Notes under the pieces: generated by a model
What the model saw: the letters and a program-made list of their open reading frames with translations, nothing else
Database searches by the model: none
What the model was told of the DNA's origin: nothing
From: Ustilago trichophora
Taxonomy: Eukaryota; Basidiomycota; Ustilaginomycetes; Ustilaginales; Ustilaginaceae
DNA length: 64,000 nucleotides
Reading direction: 5' to 3'
Assembly: GCA_900323505.1 (NCBI GenBank)
Contig: OOIN01000048.1
Coordinates: forward strand, 62,001-126,000
Shown: positions 19,892 through 31,000 of the stretch, in pieces
Layout of the letters: the number at the start of each line of letters is the position of its first letter
How positions within the stretch are numbered: position 1 is the stretch's first letter
Program-made: the position numbers and the translations under genes

Positions 19892-21448
19892 TTACAGATG
19901 CTTCAATGACTCAAAGCGGGAGGTGTCGAAGATGCCGTACAGGCGGTAGATGTAGTTATTCGCGTGTTCAGCCTTTCTCTGGACCTCGATCAAAGCCACG
20001 CTACCATCTTTAAGCAGGAGCTTGTCTTGCTCCGACAAGCCAGGAAAAAAGCCTTTGAGCAGCTCGGCATCGACGATTCCATATGCGTTGTTGTTGTCTT
20101 GAGCGAATAGCATGCGCAAGCCCATTTCTTCCCACGATTTTGGACCCGCCGCTAGCTGATGACGCGAAAGACTTTGAACTGACAAGCGATGCGCCAAATC
20201 CTGCTTATTCGCGAAGGGCACCTTTGCCTTAACCCAACTATGCTGAGCTGCTGCAGCAGGAAAATAAGCCATGCCCTGGTCGCGACCCTTCACGAAGCCC
20301 GAGCCGAACAAGATGGAAAAATTTTCGATAGATTCTTGCAAAGGGGTGCGCTTTGCAGGAGGCCCAAAATGCTTGTCAACAGCGATGGTAGTTTCTTTAT
20401 TGGGATGGTGAGATGCTTCGGTAAAAGCAACAGCCGGGCCGGAACCCTGAATAGGCAGACCTAGAGCCTCTGCAGCGTGAAGATGAGGATTAACAGAATG
20501 TTCTGAATGCTGTCGGAGAGGTGCATAAGCTGAATCTTGAGCTTCAGGGAAGACCGGAGTTGTCCAATGCGGGGAAGATGGTAAAGGGCCCATCGTGTTC
20601 GAGACAGTCCAGAGAGATTCATCACGGAGCAGATCTGTAATAGCATTGTGCAGTTCCTCTTCAGAAATTGCATGCTGCTGAGCAATAGTATCTCCCTGAG
20701 CTTCTTGCAAGTGCGACCAGGCATCTGTGCGTTGATCGAAATGCCCAGCATGCGTATACAAAGGATCTTGCTGAGCGTTATGCCAGTGTGCTGAAGCGGC
20801 TGCCTGTTGCTCAGGCAGCATGTACGGAAGGTTGCGTTCAGATTCATGCCACTGGTTATAGCTGGATGCAGGTTGGGCAATATCGGATGGGTGTGCGTAC
20901 TGGTGCATCCCTTCGAGGTGTGAAAAGGTAGGTCGAGATTCCCAGTGAGCATAGTCTGGCTCAAAGCTAGCCTGCGCAAAGCTGTCTCCAGCCGGGTGCA
21001 GTCCATACTCTGGCATGAACCTCGAAGATTGTGCGGAAGGTTCTAGCACTGGTGATGATTGGAATTGGGGAATATGGACCGTGTCCTTCCCCTTCTGCAG
21101 ATGGTCAAAGCCTGGGCCTGGTGGAGGAAGGGAGTAAGTCCATCCACCTTGATCAGCGTGTGTCGCGAGAGCGTTTGGATCGATCTGATGTCTGTAGATC
21201 GATTCTCCGGGTGTGAATGGCTCCCCATGAAAGTCCCCACGGACAGTGCCGTGCTCACCGTCGGTGGCAGGGGCCCAAAATCGAAATGAAGGAGACCTTA
21301 AGGAAGGAGGATCGCCGTCCGTGGTAGGGGTCCAAAGTTGAAATGAAGGAGAGCTTGTGGAAGGAGGACCGCCAGCCGGTAGGCTGTGGATCTCAACAGC
21401 CGAAAGCACAAAGCCAGCCAGCACTAGGACTGCTCGGCAAGTAACCAT
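19892..21448 (-). CDS. Secreted protein of unknown family, candidate effector
   Basis: The protein has 518 residues with ATG at 21448. Residues 1 to about 22 are a clear signal peptide (AVLVLAGFVLSAVEIHS then LPAGG). A duplicated motif follows: SPSFQLWTPTTDG at 33-45 and SPSFRFWAPATDG at 52-64. Residues about 70-350 are rich in His, Gln, Ser and Pro and look disordered. The last 165 residues (from about 355) have mixed hydrophobic and charged sequence and look folded, ending in NYIYRLYGIFDTSRFESLKHL-like sequence. A dibasic site (AKR at about residue 370) could be a Kex2 cut. There is only one cysteine, in the signal peptide. No enzyme family is recognised. Its neighbour on the same strand is the secreted GH45 enzyme. 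An effector role is inferred only from secretion, novelty and the smut background. Confidence 0.75.
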   Translation of the reverse strand: MVTCRAVLVLAGFVLSAVEIHSLPAGGPPSTSSPSFQLWTPTTDGDPPSLRSPSFRFWAPATDGEHGTVRGDFHGEPFTPGESIYRHQIDPNALATHADQGGWTYSLPPPGPGFDHLQKGKDTVHIPQFQSSPVLEPSAQSSRFMPEYGLHPAGDSFAQASFEPDYAHWESRPTFSHLEGMHQYAHPSDIAQPASSYNQWHESERNLPYMLPEQQAAASAHWHNAQQDPLYTHAGHFDQRTDAWSHLQEAQGDTIAQQHAISEEELHNAITDLLRDESLWTVSNTMGPLPSSPHWTTPVFPEAQDSAYAPLRQHSEHSVNPHLHAAEALGLPIQGSGPAVAFTEASHHPNKETTIAVDKHFGPPAKRTPLQESIENFSILFGSGFVKGRDQGMAYFPAAAAQHSWVKAKVPFANKQDLAHRLSVQSLSRHQLAAGPKSWEEMGLRMLFAQDNNNAYGIVDAELLKGFFPGLSEQDKLLLKDGSVALIEVQRKAEHANNYIYRLYGIFDTSRFESLKHL

Positions 21449-22702
21449 GTCGACAATTTTGTCGTAGTGATGTTGATGTTGAAAGATCTAGAAGGAACTC
21501 AGACCTCTCACTGTATTTATGCCTGACAATCCATCAGAGCTCTCCCCATTCAGGTTGACAACCGTTCTCACACATTTTGCGCTTAAATGAAAGCAAGAGA
21601 TTCAGCTTTACCACGATAGCTGCTGTTGCCTTGCTTCAGCCTGCACTCACGCAGCAAGCACATTGTGGGTAAAGCAGTGGTGGGGCGGACTAATTTACTG
21701 GTCTCGGAGTGACGCAGAGTACGATACAGCCTTGCACTGTACAGTACGGTGCGGTGCACATCACCCAAGTTGACATCTTGTATCTACCCAATCATCTTGT
21801 ATACGAACAGCGTAATTCGATGGGAAAAAGAGAGTCTCCAAGAGAGTCGCCATGGGTCAACCATACCTGTCCCTCTAACCTGGTCTCGGCCTTCGGACCA
21901 GTAAAATTCGAGCTCGACAATGCAGCAGATTCATCTGAGCCTCATGCAGCAGCTGCATAGATGAGATGATTTTGGCCCTCCAGAGCCCACAGATGTGACG
22001 CTGTATATCGTACTGAGCAAGTACCCGCAAAGGATTCCCGAAATATGTCCACAGCGGCGCCACCACGAACTGCACTACGCAGAGCGTGGCACCTATCAAG
22101 TGCAGAATACACGCTGTGTAGACAAGGGTGCTTGGTGACAGGATACGTTATGAAAGACTCCATCACTTGATTTTCGGTTGCGCAAGCTCACTTGCGGTGA
22201 AGAGCTGGAAGGTCCGACAGTGCAGAGCAACGTGGTGAGGCTTGCTTATTCAAAGCTCGAGTTGGAGGCCCCTGGTGGGACACTTAAACCTGATGCTTTA
22301 CCCTCATTACTCTCGGTGGTCTCTGTGCAGGTGGTAAGTAGCATAGACGAGTCTCATGGTTGACCGTCGCTACTGCGAGCTTTGATCCCACCTCCATATG
22401 TGACTAAGCCTCTGAGTGCATCTGTATGCAGCATCGCTTACTCTCGATCGTAGGTCCCGCCTTCATTCACCCCCTCTAAAGAGGTGTGGGTCGATGAATG
22501 ATGGCAAGAGCTGGTTTGCGGCAACGGTGGTGACATATTGGCAAGGTGCTTTTCTCGCGCGAGAACTTTTCAATCGCGAAATTTGCCGATTCCCGAAATC
22601 TACAACTCCAAACCCTTCCTTCCACTGCTGCGCATACAGAAATAAAGCCTTCTCACCATCACCCTTGGCTTGCACACTCATACCCACGCCTAGTCCAACG
22701 CA
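21449..22702. other. Intergenic divergent region, 1.25 kb
   Basis: Lies between the divergent starts of the secreted-protein gene and the Arg-rich gene, so it should contain both promoters. It holds a TACTGTACAGTA-type motif (21736-21745) and a TATA-like box (21513-21520). No coding region was supported. Confidence 0.5.
21513..21520 (-). promoter_or_regulatory. TATA-like box of the secreted-protein gene
   Basis: Minus strand reads GCATAAATACAG, 65-72 bp upstream of the ATG at 21448. Confidence 0.4.
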
Positions 22703-24382
22703 ATGTCGGACAGATATCACGGCTCAGCATATCGTAGTGGTGGACGTGGTCCACCTCGGGATGACCGACGCTATCCACCTCGGCATCATCATCACCACCG
22801 AGAAGATCACGACTACGGCTACGATGCGCGCGAATCCTACCCATCCTCCTACTACCCTGATCCGCGTGGTGGGTATGGTGGAGAGCACCGTCCCCGCAGA
22901 GTACACAAAGCGATCCCTCCACCTCGACCGTGGGACTACAGCCGCAGACCTTTACCTCGTAACGAGCAGGAGCGCATGGAGCTCGAACGTGAGCGAGAGG
23001 CATGGGAGGCCAAAGAGGAGGAACGCTACCGACAACGGATGGAGGAGAGGGAGCGCGAGAGGGAGAGGGACAGAGAACGCGCTGGTCCCGGAGGAGGGCC
23101 ACCTGCGCATCATGGTGGCGGATGGGGAGATTACGATGCTGATGAAAGGATGTATCGTGCAGCAGGTCCGGAAGGGTATGATAGGGAGAGGATGAGGCAC
23201 GCCGATCATCTTCCACCGCGCAGACCGCGGTCGAGAAGTCCAGGTGTAGACCCCCGATATGAACAACGCGGATCGTACGGCAGAACATCAATCGGATCCT
23301 CCGAAGGCAGAGAGCGCGAGCTAGATCGCTCATCAGGAGCAGCCCCGCCTGCTGCTGAACGACCAGACCCAGCGAGTGGCTATCACGCTCGCCGTTCTCC
23401 TCCACCACTCTCCGCAGCGTCTACATCAGCAGCCGTATCTCACATCGATACCCCCGAAGCCCCCCGCTTCCGTTCTGACGCACGAGACATGGATCCTCGT
23501 TCAACCCCACGTGGACCAGCATCGCGTGAAGCAGGCTTCTTCTCAACGCCCCCTACCGGCCCTCGAGCTTCGCGCGGTCCCCCTATGGCACCATCTTCCG
23601 GCTACCGCGGTGGACCTCGCGAGGGCCCCGGTCCGACAGGACCTTACACTCCTGGCGGCTCGGATCGCGAAGCAAGTAGCTACTTGAGCCCTTCAAATGG
23701 CCGTTTCGCGCGATCGGCGCGCGATGGACCTCCGCCACCAGGTGGAGCATACCGGGGTGGCCATCCATCCTTTGGACGCGGGAGAAGGGATACAAACCCG
23801 TACGACTCTGGTTATCCTGAAGATGATGGTGGATATCGAGGGTACGGTGGCGCTCATCCAGGTTCATCACCACACGAGGCGTCCCCCTATTCCCCATCCA
23901 CGTCCATCACGCCAGGTGGCCACTTGGCAGCACCGCGACTCTCCCGCACCTCATCTTCCCAAACCCCTACCACTCCCGCCGGCGCTGGGCCTTCGAATTC
24001 AAACATCCCCACCGGCCCCTCTGCCGCCGCCGTCGCCTCACCCACCACCACCACCACCATCACCACTCCGGCCATTCCACACTTTAGCCTGGCCTACAAA
24101 CTAACCCCTGACCTCGATACCGAACTCTTCAACCTCGAAAACGCACGCAACACCTTCATCAGCACCTCAGTCCTAGGCTCTAAACGCACCGCAATCCGTC
24201 TCGCCAGAACAGAACTCAAAGACGCCGAACTAGACTACGCCAGCGCAACAAGCCGAAGATTGGCGGCGGAAAAATCACTCGAGGTGGCACGCGAAACCGC
24301 AGACGCTTACAGCTTGGAGGAAAACAGAAAGGAAGAATTGTTACGCTTGATGAATTCTCAGCTTCAACAACCTGTTGTTTAA
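22703..24382 (+). CDS. Arg/Gly/Pro-rich disordered protein with C-terminal coiled coil, function unknown
   Basis: The protein has 559 residues, ATG at 22703 (GCAATGTCGG). The N-terminal 60 residues are rich in Arg, His, Tyr and Gly with a run of five histidines. A highly charged helix rich in Glu and Arg follows (about 90-135, many ER dipeptides). The long middle part is Pro/Gly/Ser/Arg-rich. The last 100 residues, after a Thr-rich run, form the only ordered-looking part: FSLAYKLTPDLDTELFNLE, then a helical Ala/Leu/Glu-rich stretch with heptad spacing. Arg-rich and RGG-like composition suggests RNA or chromatin association in the nucleus, but no domain is recognised and this is inference. No intron is evident. 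It converges on the PhoD-like gene with 231 bp between stops. Confidence 0.75.
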   Translation: MSDRYHGSAYRSGGRGPPRDDRRYPPRHHHHHREDHDYGYDARESYPSSYYPDPRGGYGGEHRPRRVHKAIPPPRPWDYSRRPLPRNEQERMELEREREAWEAKEEERYRQRMEERERERERDRERAGPGGGPPAHHGGGWGDYDADERMYRAAGPEGYDRERMRHADHLPPRRPRSRSPGVDPRYEQRGSYGRTSIGSSEGRERELDRSSGAAPPAAERPDPASGYHARRSPPPLSAASTSAAVSHIDTPEAPRFRSDARDMDPRSTPRGPASREAGFFSTPPTGPRASRGPPMAPSSGYRGGPREGPGPTGPYTPGGSDREASSYLSPSNGRFARSARDGPPPPGGAYRGGHPSFGRGRRDTNPYDSGYPEDDGGYRGYGGAHPGSSPHEASPYSPSTSITPGGHLAAPRLSRTSSSQTPTTPAGAGPSNSNIPTGPSAAAVASPTTTTTITTPAIPHFSLAYKLTPDLDTELFNLENARNTFISTSVLGSKRTAIRLARTELKDAELDYASATSRRLAAEKSLEVARETADAYSLEENRKEELLRLMNSQLQQPVV

Positions 24383-24613
24383 AGGACAGAATCTCTTTGG
24401 GTTGATCCAGTGTTGAGATTGGTTGCAATGCCATTTTTTGTTGTGTAAAAACCGTCGTCTGTCTACAAAAAAGATGTCGAGGTAAGGATTAAAACGTTCG
24501 CAAGCGTGAATCAAGAAAAAAAAGCATACACCATGTGTTGAAACGGAGAAAGATCGAAAAGGGTATACAGAAGCATAATCCGACAGAGAGATTCGTGAAC
24601 AGCATTGCAAGTC

Positions 24614-26485
24614 TCACTTTGCAACCTGACCTTGACCCTTTAGCGTTCCGATATCTTTGTCAAACTCCTTCGAGTGCAGGAGGTGATGATGATGTTTCGC
24701 CACCTCCCATTTGGGTGCAGGAGCCTTCACGGCGTAGCTCTTTGTCTCTCCACCACCTCTAACCTTCTCGACGCGGATATCGAATTCCAACTCGCCCGTC
24801 TGTTGGTGATAGTCGACAGAGCACCAGTTACGGGCGCCGATAATGTACTTGTCCTTCTGCGATTTTCCTTCCAAATCGGTCTCAAAGAGGGGCACCATGG
24901 TTTCCTTGGTACCGCAGTAGAAGAGGGAGCGATGCTTTTTGCTAGCGAGCTTGTTGAGCATCGAGATGACGGCGGGGGGTGGAGGCGTGTTGACGATGGC
25001 AGAGGTGATGACGGCAAGAGAGTACTTGGGATCCAGACTGGGATCGTGCTGATGGTAGCCAAAGAAGACACCTACTCCGGCGGCGTGGACATCGCCGCTG
25101 ATGTAGGAGACGCGAAGGTGCTTCTCGAGAGACAGCTCCTGGACGCGCTCGACGAGCCAGTTGCGTTCGTGCTTGTGTGGGCCTGCACACCAGTGGTCGC
25201 CCAAATCGTCGAGAAGCTCCACCTGGCCGTTGAAGTTGTTGGTGAATCCGGGCGAGAGACCCTTGGCGAGCATGATGAGAGGGTTCATCGAACTCGAGAG
25301 GGTGCGCTCCAAGAAGACCATACGTGGGTAGGCGAGAGGCACACCGAGCAAGATGATAAGATGCTCTACACCAGGCGGCAGCTGGCGAACAGCATCAAAG
25401 AGACGTTGGTAGGTGGCCTTGCTACAAATCTGGTCGATCTTGCGCTCGGATCGGCAGTCGGCCAGCAAAATCCACTGCTTGGGACCCAAGTACGAAAGCA
25501 AGCTGTGGTTGCGGAAGGGGATGTAGACGCCTTCACCACCGATGAGCATGCTCTTGTTAGGGTGCGCGGTCTCGCTGACACCGTCCACCTCGTCATTGAC
25601 GAAGAGCTGGAAAAGCAGGAAGAAGAAGTAACCGCGGCTGCCGACGTGGTTGAAAACGGGAGCACGCATGAGCTCATCCGGGTAGGTTCCAAAGCCGTCG
25701 ATGAGATCGTGATCGTCGAGCATGTTGATCATGGGAATCTGAGCAATGGTCTTGGCAAAAGATCCGCCGCCGAACCACTCGCAGTAGTGGTTGAACATGT
25801 AACGGTCGATGCAGGTGCGGATCTCCTCGGTGAGCGGGTAGGCCATACGCTTCTTGGAGTCGGACTGGTTGTTCCAGTCGTGCATCTCGGGTTCCTGGAC
25901 GAGCTTGTCACAGTAGATCTGGTCACCACCGCCAATGACGGCGTGGTAGGGCTTGGAAGCGTGGGCCTTGAGCATGTCATCCCAGAGTGGGTTGGGGCCG
26001 TTGAATTCGGCCTCGTCGACGCTGGCGCTGAAACCGTTGCAGCTGTGACCAGCCCATCGGAAGTTCTGAGTCTTGGAGGGGACAAAGAAAGTGTGACCGG
26101 TCATGCCCTTGATGGCCTCGGACTGCGAGTTGGGATGCGCCTCACCATCGATCGAGTAGTGGACCGCGAGCTCGTGGTCAGCCATGGGGATCTCGATCTT
26201 GAAACGCCAAAAGGTAAAGGAGCCCTCGGCGCCGTGGTACTGGTAAAGCTTGATGGCCTGGGACTGGCTGTTCGAGTTGTCCTCGGATACAGCGGTAGAG
26301 CCGTCGGCAGTAGCAGCAGATACGGCGGAAGCGTTCTGCCATTTGAGCTGAAGGGCGGGCGTGATCGAGTAGTCACTGGTGGCGTCCTCGGTGACGATCA
26401 TGGCATAGGCATGGTAGATGGACTGGCTGAGGTCGATCGAGTCGTAGCGGAGCATAGGCCCCGTCTTGACGTTGAGGGTCGTCAT
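24614..26485 (-). CDS. PhoD-like metallophosphatase domain protein
   Basis: The protein has 623 residues, ATG at 26485. An N-terminal beta-rich region (about 1-150) precedes a metallophosphoesterase core: GGGDQIYCD at 185-193, MLDDHDLIDGFG near 254-265 and GDVHAAG near 464. These match the metal-ligand blocks of the PhoD-like superfamily (alkaline phosphatase D type; the fungal cytosolic subgroup). There is no signal peptide or twin-arginine motif, unlike secreted bacterial PhoD, and only one hydrophobic stretch (GYFFFLLFQLF) inside the core, so the protein is probably cytosolic. The substrate is unknown. A Ser/Asn/Ala-rich insertion sits near residues 50-75. It is intronless. Confidence 0.87.
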   Translation of the reverse strand: MTTLNVKTGPMLRYDSIDLSQSIYHAYAMIVTEDATSDYSITPALQLKWQNASAVSAATADGSTAVSEDNSNSQSQAIKLYQYHGAEGSFTFWRFKIEIPMADHELAVHYSIDGEAHPNSQSEAIKGMTGHTFFVPSKTQNFRWAGHSCNGFSASVDEAEFNGPNPLWDDMLKAHASKPYHAVIGGGDQIYCDKLVQEPEMHDWNNQSDSKKRMAYPLTEEIRTCIDRYMFNHYCEWFGGGSFAKTIAQIPMINMLDDHDLIDGFGTYPDELMRAPVFNHVGSRGYFFFLLFQLFVNDEVDGVSETAHPNKSMLIGGEGVYIPFRNHSLLSYLGPKQWILLADCRSERKIDQICSKATYQRLFDAVRQLPPGVEHLIILLGVPLAYPRMVFLERTLSSSMNPLIMLAKGLSPGFTNNFNGQVELLDDLGDHWCAGPHKHERNWLVERVQELSLEKHLRVSYISGDVHAAGVGVFFGYHQHDPSLDPKYSLAVITSAIVNTPPPPAVISMLNKLASKKHRSLFYCGTKETMVPLFETDLEGKSQKDKYIIGARNWCSVDYHQQTGELEFDIRVEKVRGGGETKSYAVKAPAPKWEVAKHHHHLLHSKEFDKDIGTLKGQGQVAK

Positions 26486-28042
26486 GATGATGAAAAGGCA
26501 GAAGCGTGCCAGTTGCTAGTCCGATGCGGGTATAGACCGGGGCCGGATGATGTGCTTAGAGTTGAAGGAGGATCCGGGGCGGCGTCCGAGTAGGAGGTGT
26601 GATGGTGATGGTCAGGAGGAAAGGAAGATAGGAGACAGAATGAAACAGTATGAATGCTGCTGCGGATGGAGGGACGAACAAAGTCGGCTGGATTCCGAGG
26701 GAGAAGCAGAGGAGGGAAGTTGCAACTGCGATCTTTGTGAGGCGATGCTGTCTGACGCTATCACACGGTATGTTTTGTAGAGCGGGAAAGTTGCACAGTG
26801 TTGCAGTGTTGCAGCGGCAGCGAGTGGAGGAGAGAGGCTTAGCAGCAGCGGAGTTGCAGCCCACGGGAGACGCGACTCTCTCTCTCTCTCTTTGACATTC
26901 CGATTTTATGTGGCATTTCTGCAGCGCCTCCTAAGCGAATCGAATGCGAAGTAATGAAAATGCCTCTTTTTTGAGAGAGAGAGCCGACAACGGGAAGGTC
27001 GATCCGTACATGACCCTGCCAAGAACGGGATGTAGACGAGTCGAGATTATGGGCAATCAAATCTGGCTCCTTGCCACCCCATTGTTCCAGCGTCCCGCTT
27101 TCTATGCTCTCTTAACACGCACTATCGACCTATCCCAAAGATGAGCGAGCACCCACAATAAAGACATCCAAAGCACAAGGTGGCTCGAGTGCTGTCTAAA
27201 TACCGGTTGCATGTGCTTGTGCGACGTTTGCCAAGCTGTCATTTGGTCTTCTCTCTTTTTTTCTCTTTCTCTCGCATAGCCGCTCCTTTACAGTACAAAT
27301 GCCTTTTTGCGAAAAGTAAATTTCCCGAATTTGGTAAACAGGACCTGTATTTCGCCTCGCGGGTTAGAATTCGATGGCCATGTTCTCATGCGAATGCGTC
27401 ACCTTGCCGCGCTCCTTCCATGTTCCACTCGACGCGCAAAGTGCGATGCTTACCTGGACCCTTCTTGGGAAGATCCCATCCCAAATCGCTTCTGCCACAC
27501 CTGTACGTCGCTTCCATAGCCATCGGGAATACATCGCAACAGACGTGCCACGCTCATCGGAACCCTCTACCTTTGCGCACATCGCATCCGATTATCAGCT
27601 CACAACTTAACTCATCGGCCAGCAACCGCAACACCACGCACCTACCGAACACTTGGCTGTCGGCTTCGTGCCACTGACACACATACACTCTCAAACCATT
27701 GCTAGAACACACTGCATCATATGGCTGGTCGATCTGGTGGCATTGAACGGAACTCGAACGGGAATAATAAGATAATCATAACACGAATCAGAGACCTTGA
27801 AAGTGAAAAGCAGAAATGACGACGAATACAGTAAATGTGCAGATAAAGGGGAGAAGATGAAGAAGGGAGAAACAAGAAAGAAAAACAAGAAAGCGTTTCT
27901 GTACCAAAAACGGGGCCAAAGAAGAAGCCCGGATATAAGGAAGAAGGTGTATTTTTTGTGAAAGACGGTTAGGGAGATGAAACGAAACGTCTTCGACTCC
28001 CCATCAAAGCAGCGCCACGCCGTACCGAGGCACATCAAGGCA
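26486..28042. other. Intergenic region, 1.56 kb
   Basis: Lies upstream of the PhoD-like gene and downstream of the SWI1-like gene. It contains a (CT)n run near 26876-26893. Frames on both strands are short and look random in composition. No RNA gene was recognised. Confidence 0.5.
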
Positions 28043-31000
28043 TCAGCTCAGCACCGCCCATGGTTGATCGGTATTGGCGTCGGATCCAAACCCACCCCCC
28101 ATGCTGGCAAAGTGGTCCATGTCCCACCACTCGTCGCCTGAGCCTGCGATGATGCCCTGCGAACCAGGTCCGAGCTCAACCTGGTTGACCGCTGTTTCCT
28201 CCGGAGCTTTCGCCGTGCTCTGGCCGGCTTCCTTGGCAACCTTGCTCGCCTCGCTTCCCGAGGCTGCAGGCGCCATGGTCAAGCCGATGCGATCCAGTCT
28301 CATTCTATGAACGAATGGGCTTTTGTCGAGATCAATCTCATCGCAGCTACTCATTTCCGCCGGACTCGTGCTCGACGGTCCGGCAGAGCCAAAATCCAGC
28401 CCGCTCCCTCCCAGCGCCGCTGGCAGCTTGGCTCGAATCGAGTTGGCCGTCGAGTTGGATGCCGTCGAGGCGTTAGAGCTTCCGCCCGGAAGTCGAGCAC
28501 TTGCCACCAGTTCGGGCGTCTCTACGGGCGGCTCGCTCTCGTGCGTCGATGCGTTCAAGCCTCCCGATCCAAACACACCGCTCAGGTCGACATCGGCGTC
28601 GAACGCGTCTGGCCCAGCAGCCGACGCTTCGATAAAGTCGAACAGGTCGATATCCAGACCGGTATCGGCATCCGCAGAGGGTAAGGCGTCCAAAGCACCG
28701 TCCAAGAAGCTCGAGCCGTTGCCAGCATTGCCTTCGCCCCCCTGCATGGGGCCCTTCGAGGCAACGTTGATGCCGTTGGCAGGCAGACCCGAGAGCATCG
28801 AATCTTGACCCAGCAGAGACATGAGCGATTGCAGCGCCTTGGGATCCGAGCCGTTCTGTGCAGATGGCCCCGCGCTGGGAGCGCCTAGCAACGAGGCATC
28901 TCCCGCAGTACCGTAGGGGCCACGAAGGCCGTTGCTGGCGTTGCCCGTAGCAAGCAGCTCCTGCCATGTCGACTCGACCAGCCCGGCAGGATCGCGTCCG
29001 GCCAGCTCCTGGTCTTTCTTGCGCTTCTCCTCGGCCTCCTGCTCTGCCTTGATATTGGCCGTGTCCACCTTGGCAGCTGCAGCCGCGTTGCCAGCAGCGT
29101 CGCTGGTCGAAGAACCACCAGCACCCTCCTCGCGGCGCTTGCGTTCAGCCTCAGCCATCTCCCGCTTGACTTCAGCCATGATGTCGGCGCTCGTCTTGAA
29201 CTTCTTGTCGGGTTCAGCAGCGGATGATGTAGGAGTACCAGCGGCACCCTTGCCTTTCTTGGCTGTCGCCTTGCCACCTTTGGGCGCCTTGTCCGCCTTC
29301 TTTCCTCCTTTGGCAGCTGGCGTCGAGCCTGCAGGCGTGGGTGTGTCTTCGGGCTGAGCAGGCGAGGGAGCCACCTTCGGCGACTCGTTGGCTCCGGAGG
29401 AAGGACTCATGGCCTTGCCGGCACCAGGCGCGTTCTTGGCACGCTTGTTGGGTGGCAGCTTGAGGTTCTCGGGTCGAAGTCCTCGCTTGATACCGTGCAT
29501 CGCAGCAGCGGCGTCGAATGTGCCATCCGCGTTCATACCGGGGGCAAGCTCTGCACCCTGGGCCTGATTAGCTGCTGCATCAGGAGCTGCTGCTACTGGC
29601 GCGGGTGCTGGTGCCGGAGCGGCAGAGGACGCTGGCTGCATTGGGTTGGCTGCTGCTGGGGGCGCCGCGACGGCGTTGGCACCTGGAGCTCCTGGAACGA
29701 TGCCGTTCTGCTGAGCAGCGCGAGACTGTTCGCCGAGCGAGGTGACGATGCGCTGGGCCAGCTCTGGGTTGCTAGAACGGACAAAGCTGATGCAACGGCT
29801 CATCTGCATCTTGAGCTTGTCCAGATCGGCCAAGCGCAGAATGCACTGCTTCTTGGGCAGCAGGTCGTATTGGTCTTTGTACATGAAGGCCATGATCTTG
29901 AGACGCTTGGCCGGTTCCAGATTGCCGTTCATCGCGTAGAAAGCGGGCAACAATGCAGTGACCGTCGCCTGGATCGGTGCCAGCTTCTGTACCTGATCCA
30001 GGATCTGGTCCCGTTCGTCGTCGGCAATGTTCTGAATGATGGGCAATCTCGGCCTCTGTGTGGCCAGCTCCTGGTCGATCTTGGTCATGGCTGCACGTGC
30101 TTGCTCGAGCTGTTCGGGGCTCACTGCAATGAAGCGCGCTTGCGACATGTTCGAGGGACGACCAGCCATCTGCCCTGGCTGACCCTGTTGTGGTGCTGGC
30201 ACGTTCGGTGCGCCCGAGGCGCCCTGTGTACCAGATAGTTGAGGCTGCGAAGACTGATTCTGTATCTGCGACTGCTGCTGTTGTTGTTGTTGCTGCGGCT
30301 GCTGCTGCTGCTGCTGCTGCTGACCTTGCTGCTGACCTTGAGCGTTGAGGCCCAGCTGGACGGGATTCTGCATCTGCTGCGGGTTGATCTGTTGCCCCGG
30401 CATCCCCGCACCAAAGCTGGTAGGCGGCACTTGAGATGGTTGAGCTCCCGATGTTTGAGGCATCATGGGTCTTTGTTGGTTCGGCCATCCCATCTGTGGC
30501 TGCTGCTGCTGCTGCTGCTGCGTACCTGGCTGCATCTGACCCTGCTGTTGCTGAGGCTGCTGCTGTTGGGGCTGTTGCTGCGCTTGGACTGGCTGCTGCA
30601 GGCCGTTCTGGCTAGAGCCCTGCATATTGTTGGGACCAGCCTGATTGGCTTGGTAGCCCTGGTTCATCTGTCGCTGCTGGTTCTGGATCTGCTCCTGTCG
30701 CCAAGCGTTGAGCTGCTGGCTGAGGAAGACCTTGTTGAATTGCTCCTGGGTCATGCCCACCTTGGCGAGGTGCTCGGCGCTCAGGATCGGCGGTGGAGGT
30801 GGGTTGAAACCGGCCAGCGAGGGTTGTTGGCCGACACCCTGCTGCTGAGCATTCTGCACTTGTAATTGGGGCTGCTGCTGCTGCTGTTGTTGTTGTTGTT
30901 GCTGTTGCGTCTGGTTCGGCGGCATCATAGTGGCTTGCTGACCCTGCAGCTGATTGGGCTGCTGATTGGGCTGCTGCGACTGCATCTGCGGCGTCGATGG

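Noticed and set aside
24674..26593. 639-codon open frame on the plus strand opposite the PhoD-like gene
   Set aside because: It lies fully antisense to a gene with clear metallophosphatase motifs; its Val/Asp/Glu-rich composition is what codon bias of the real strand produces.
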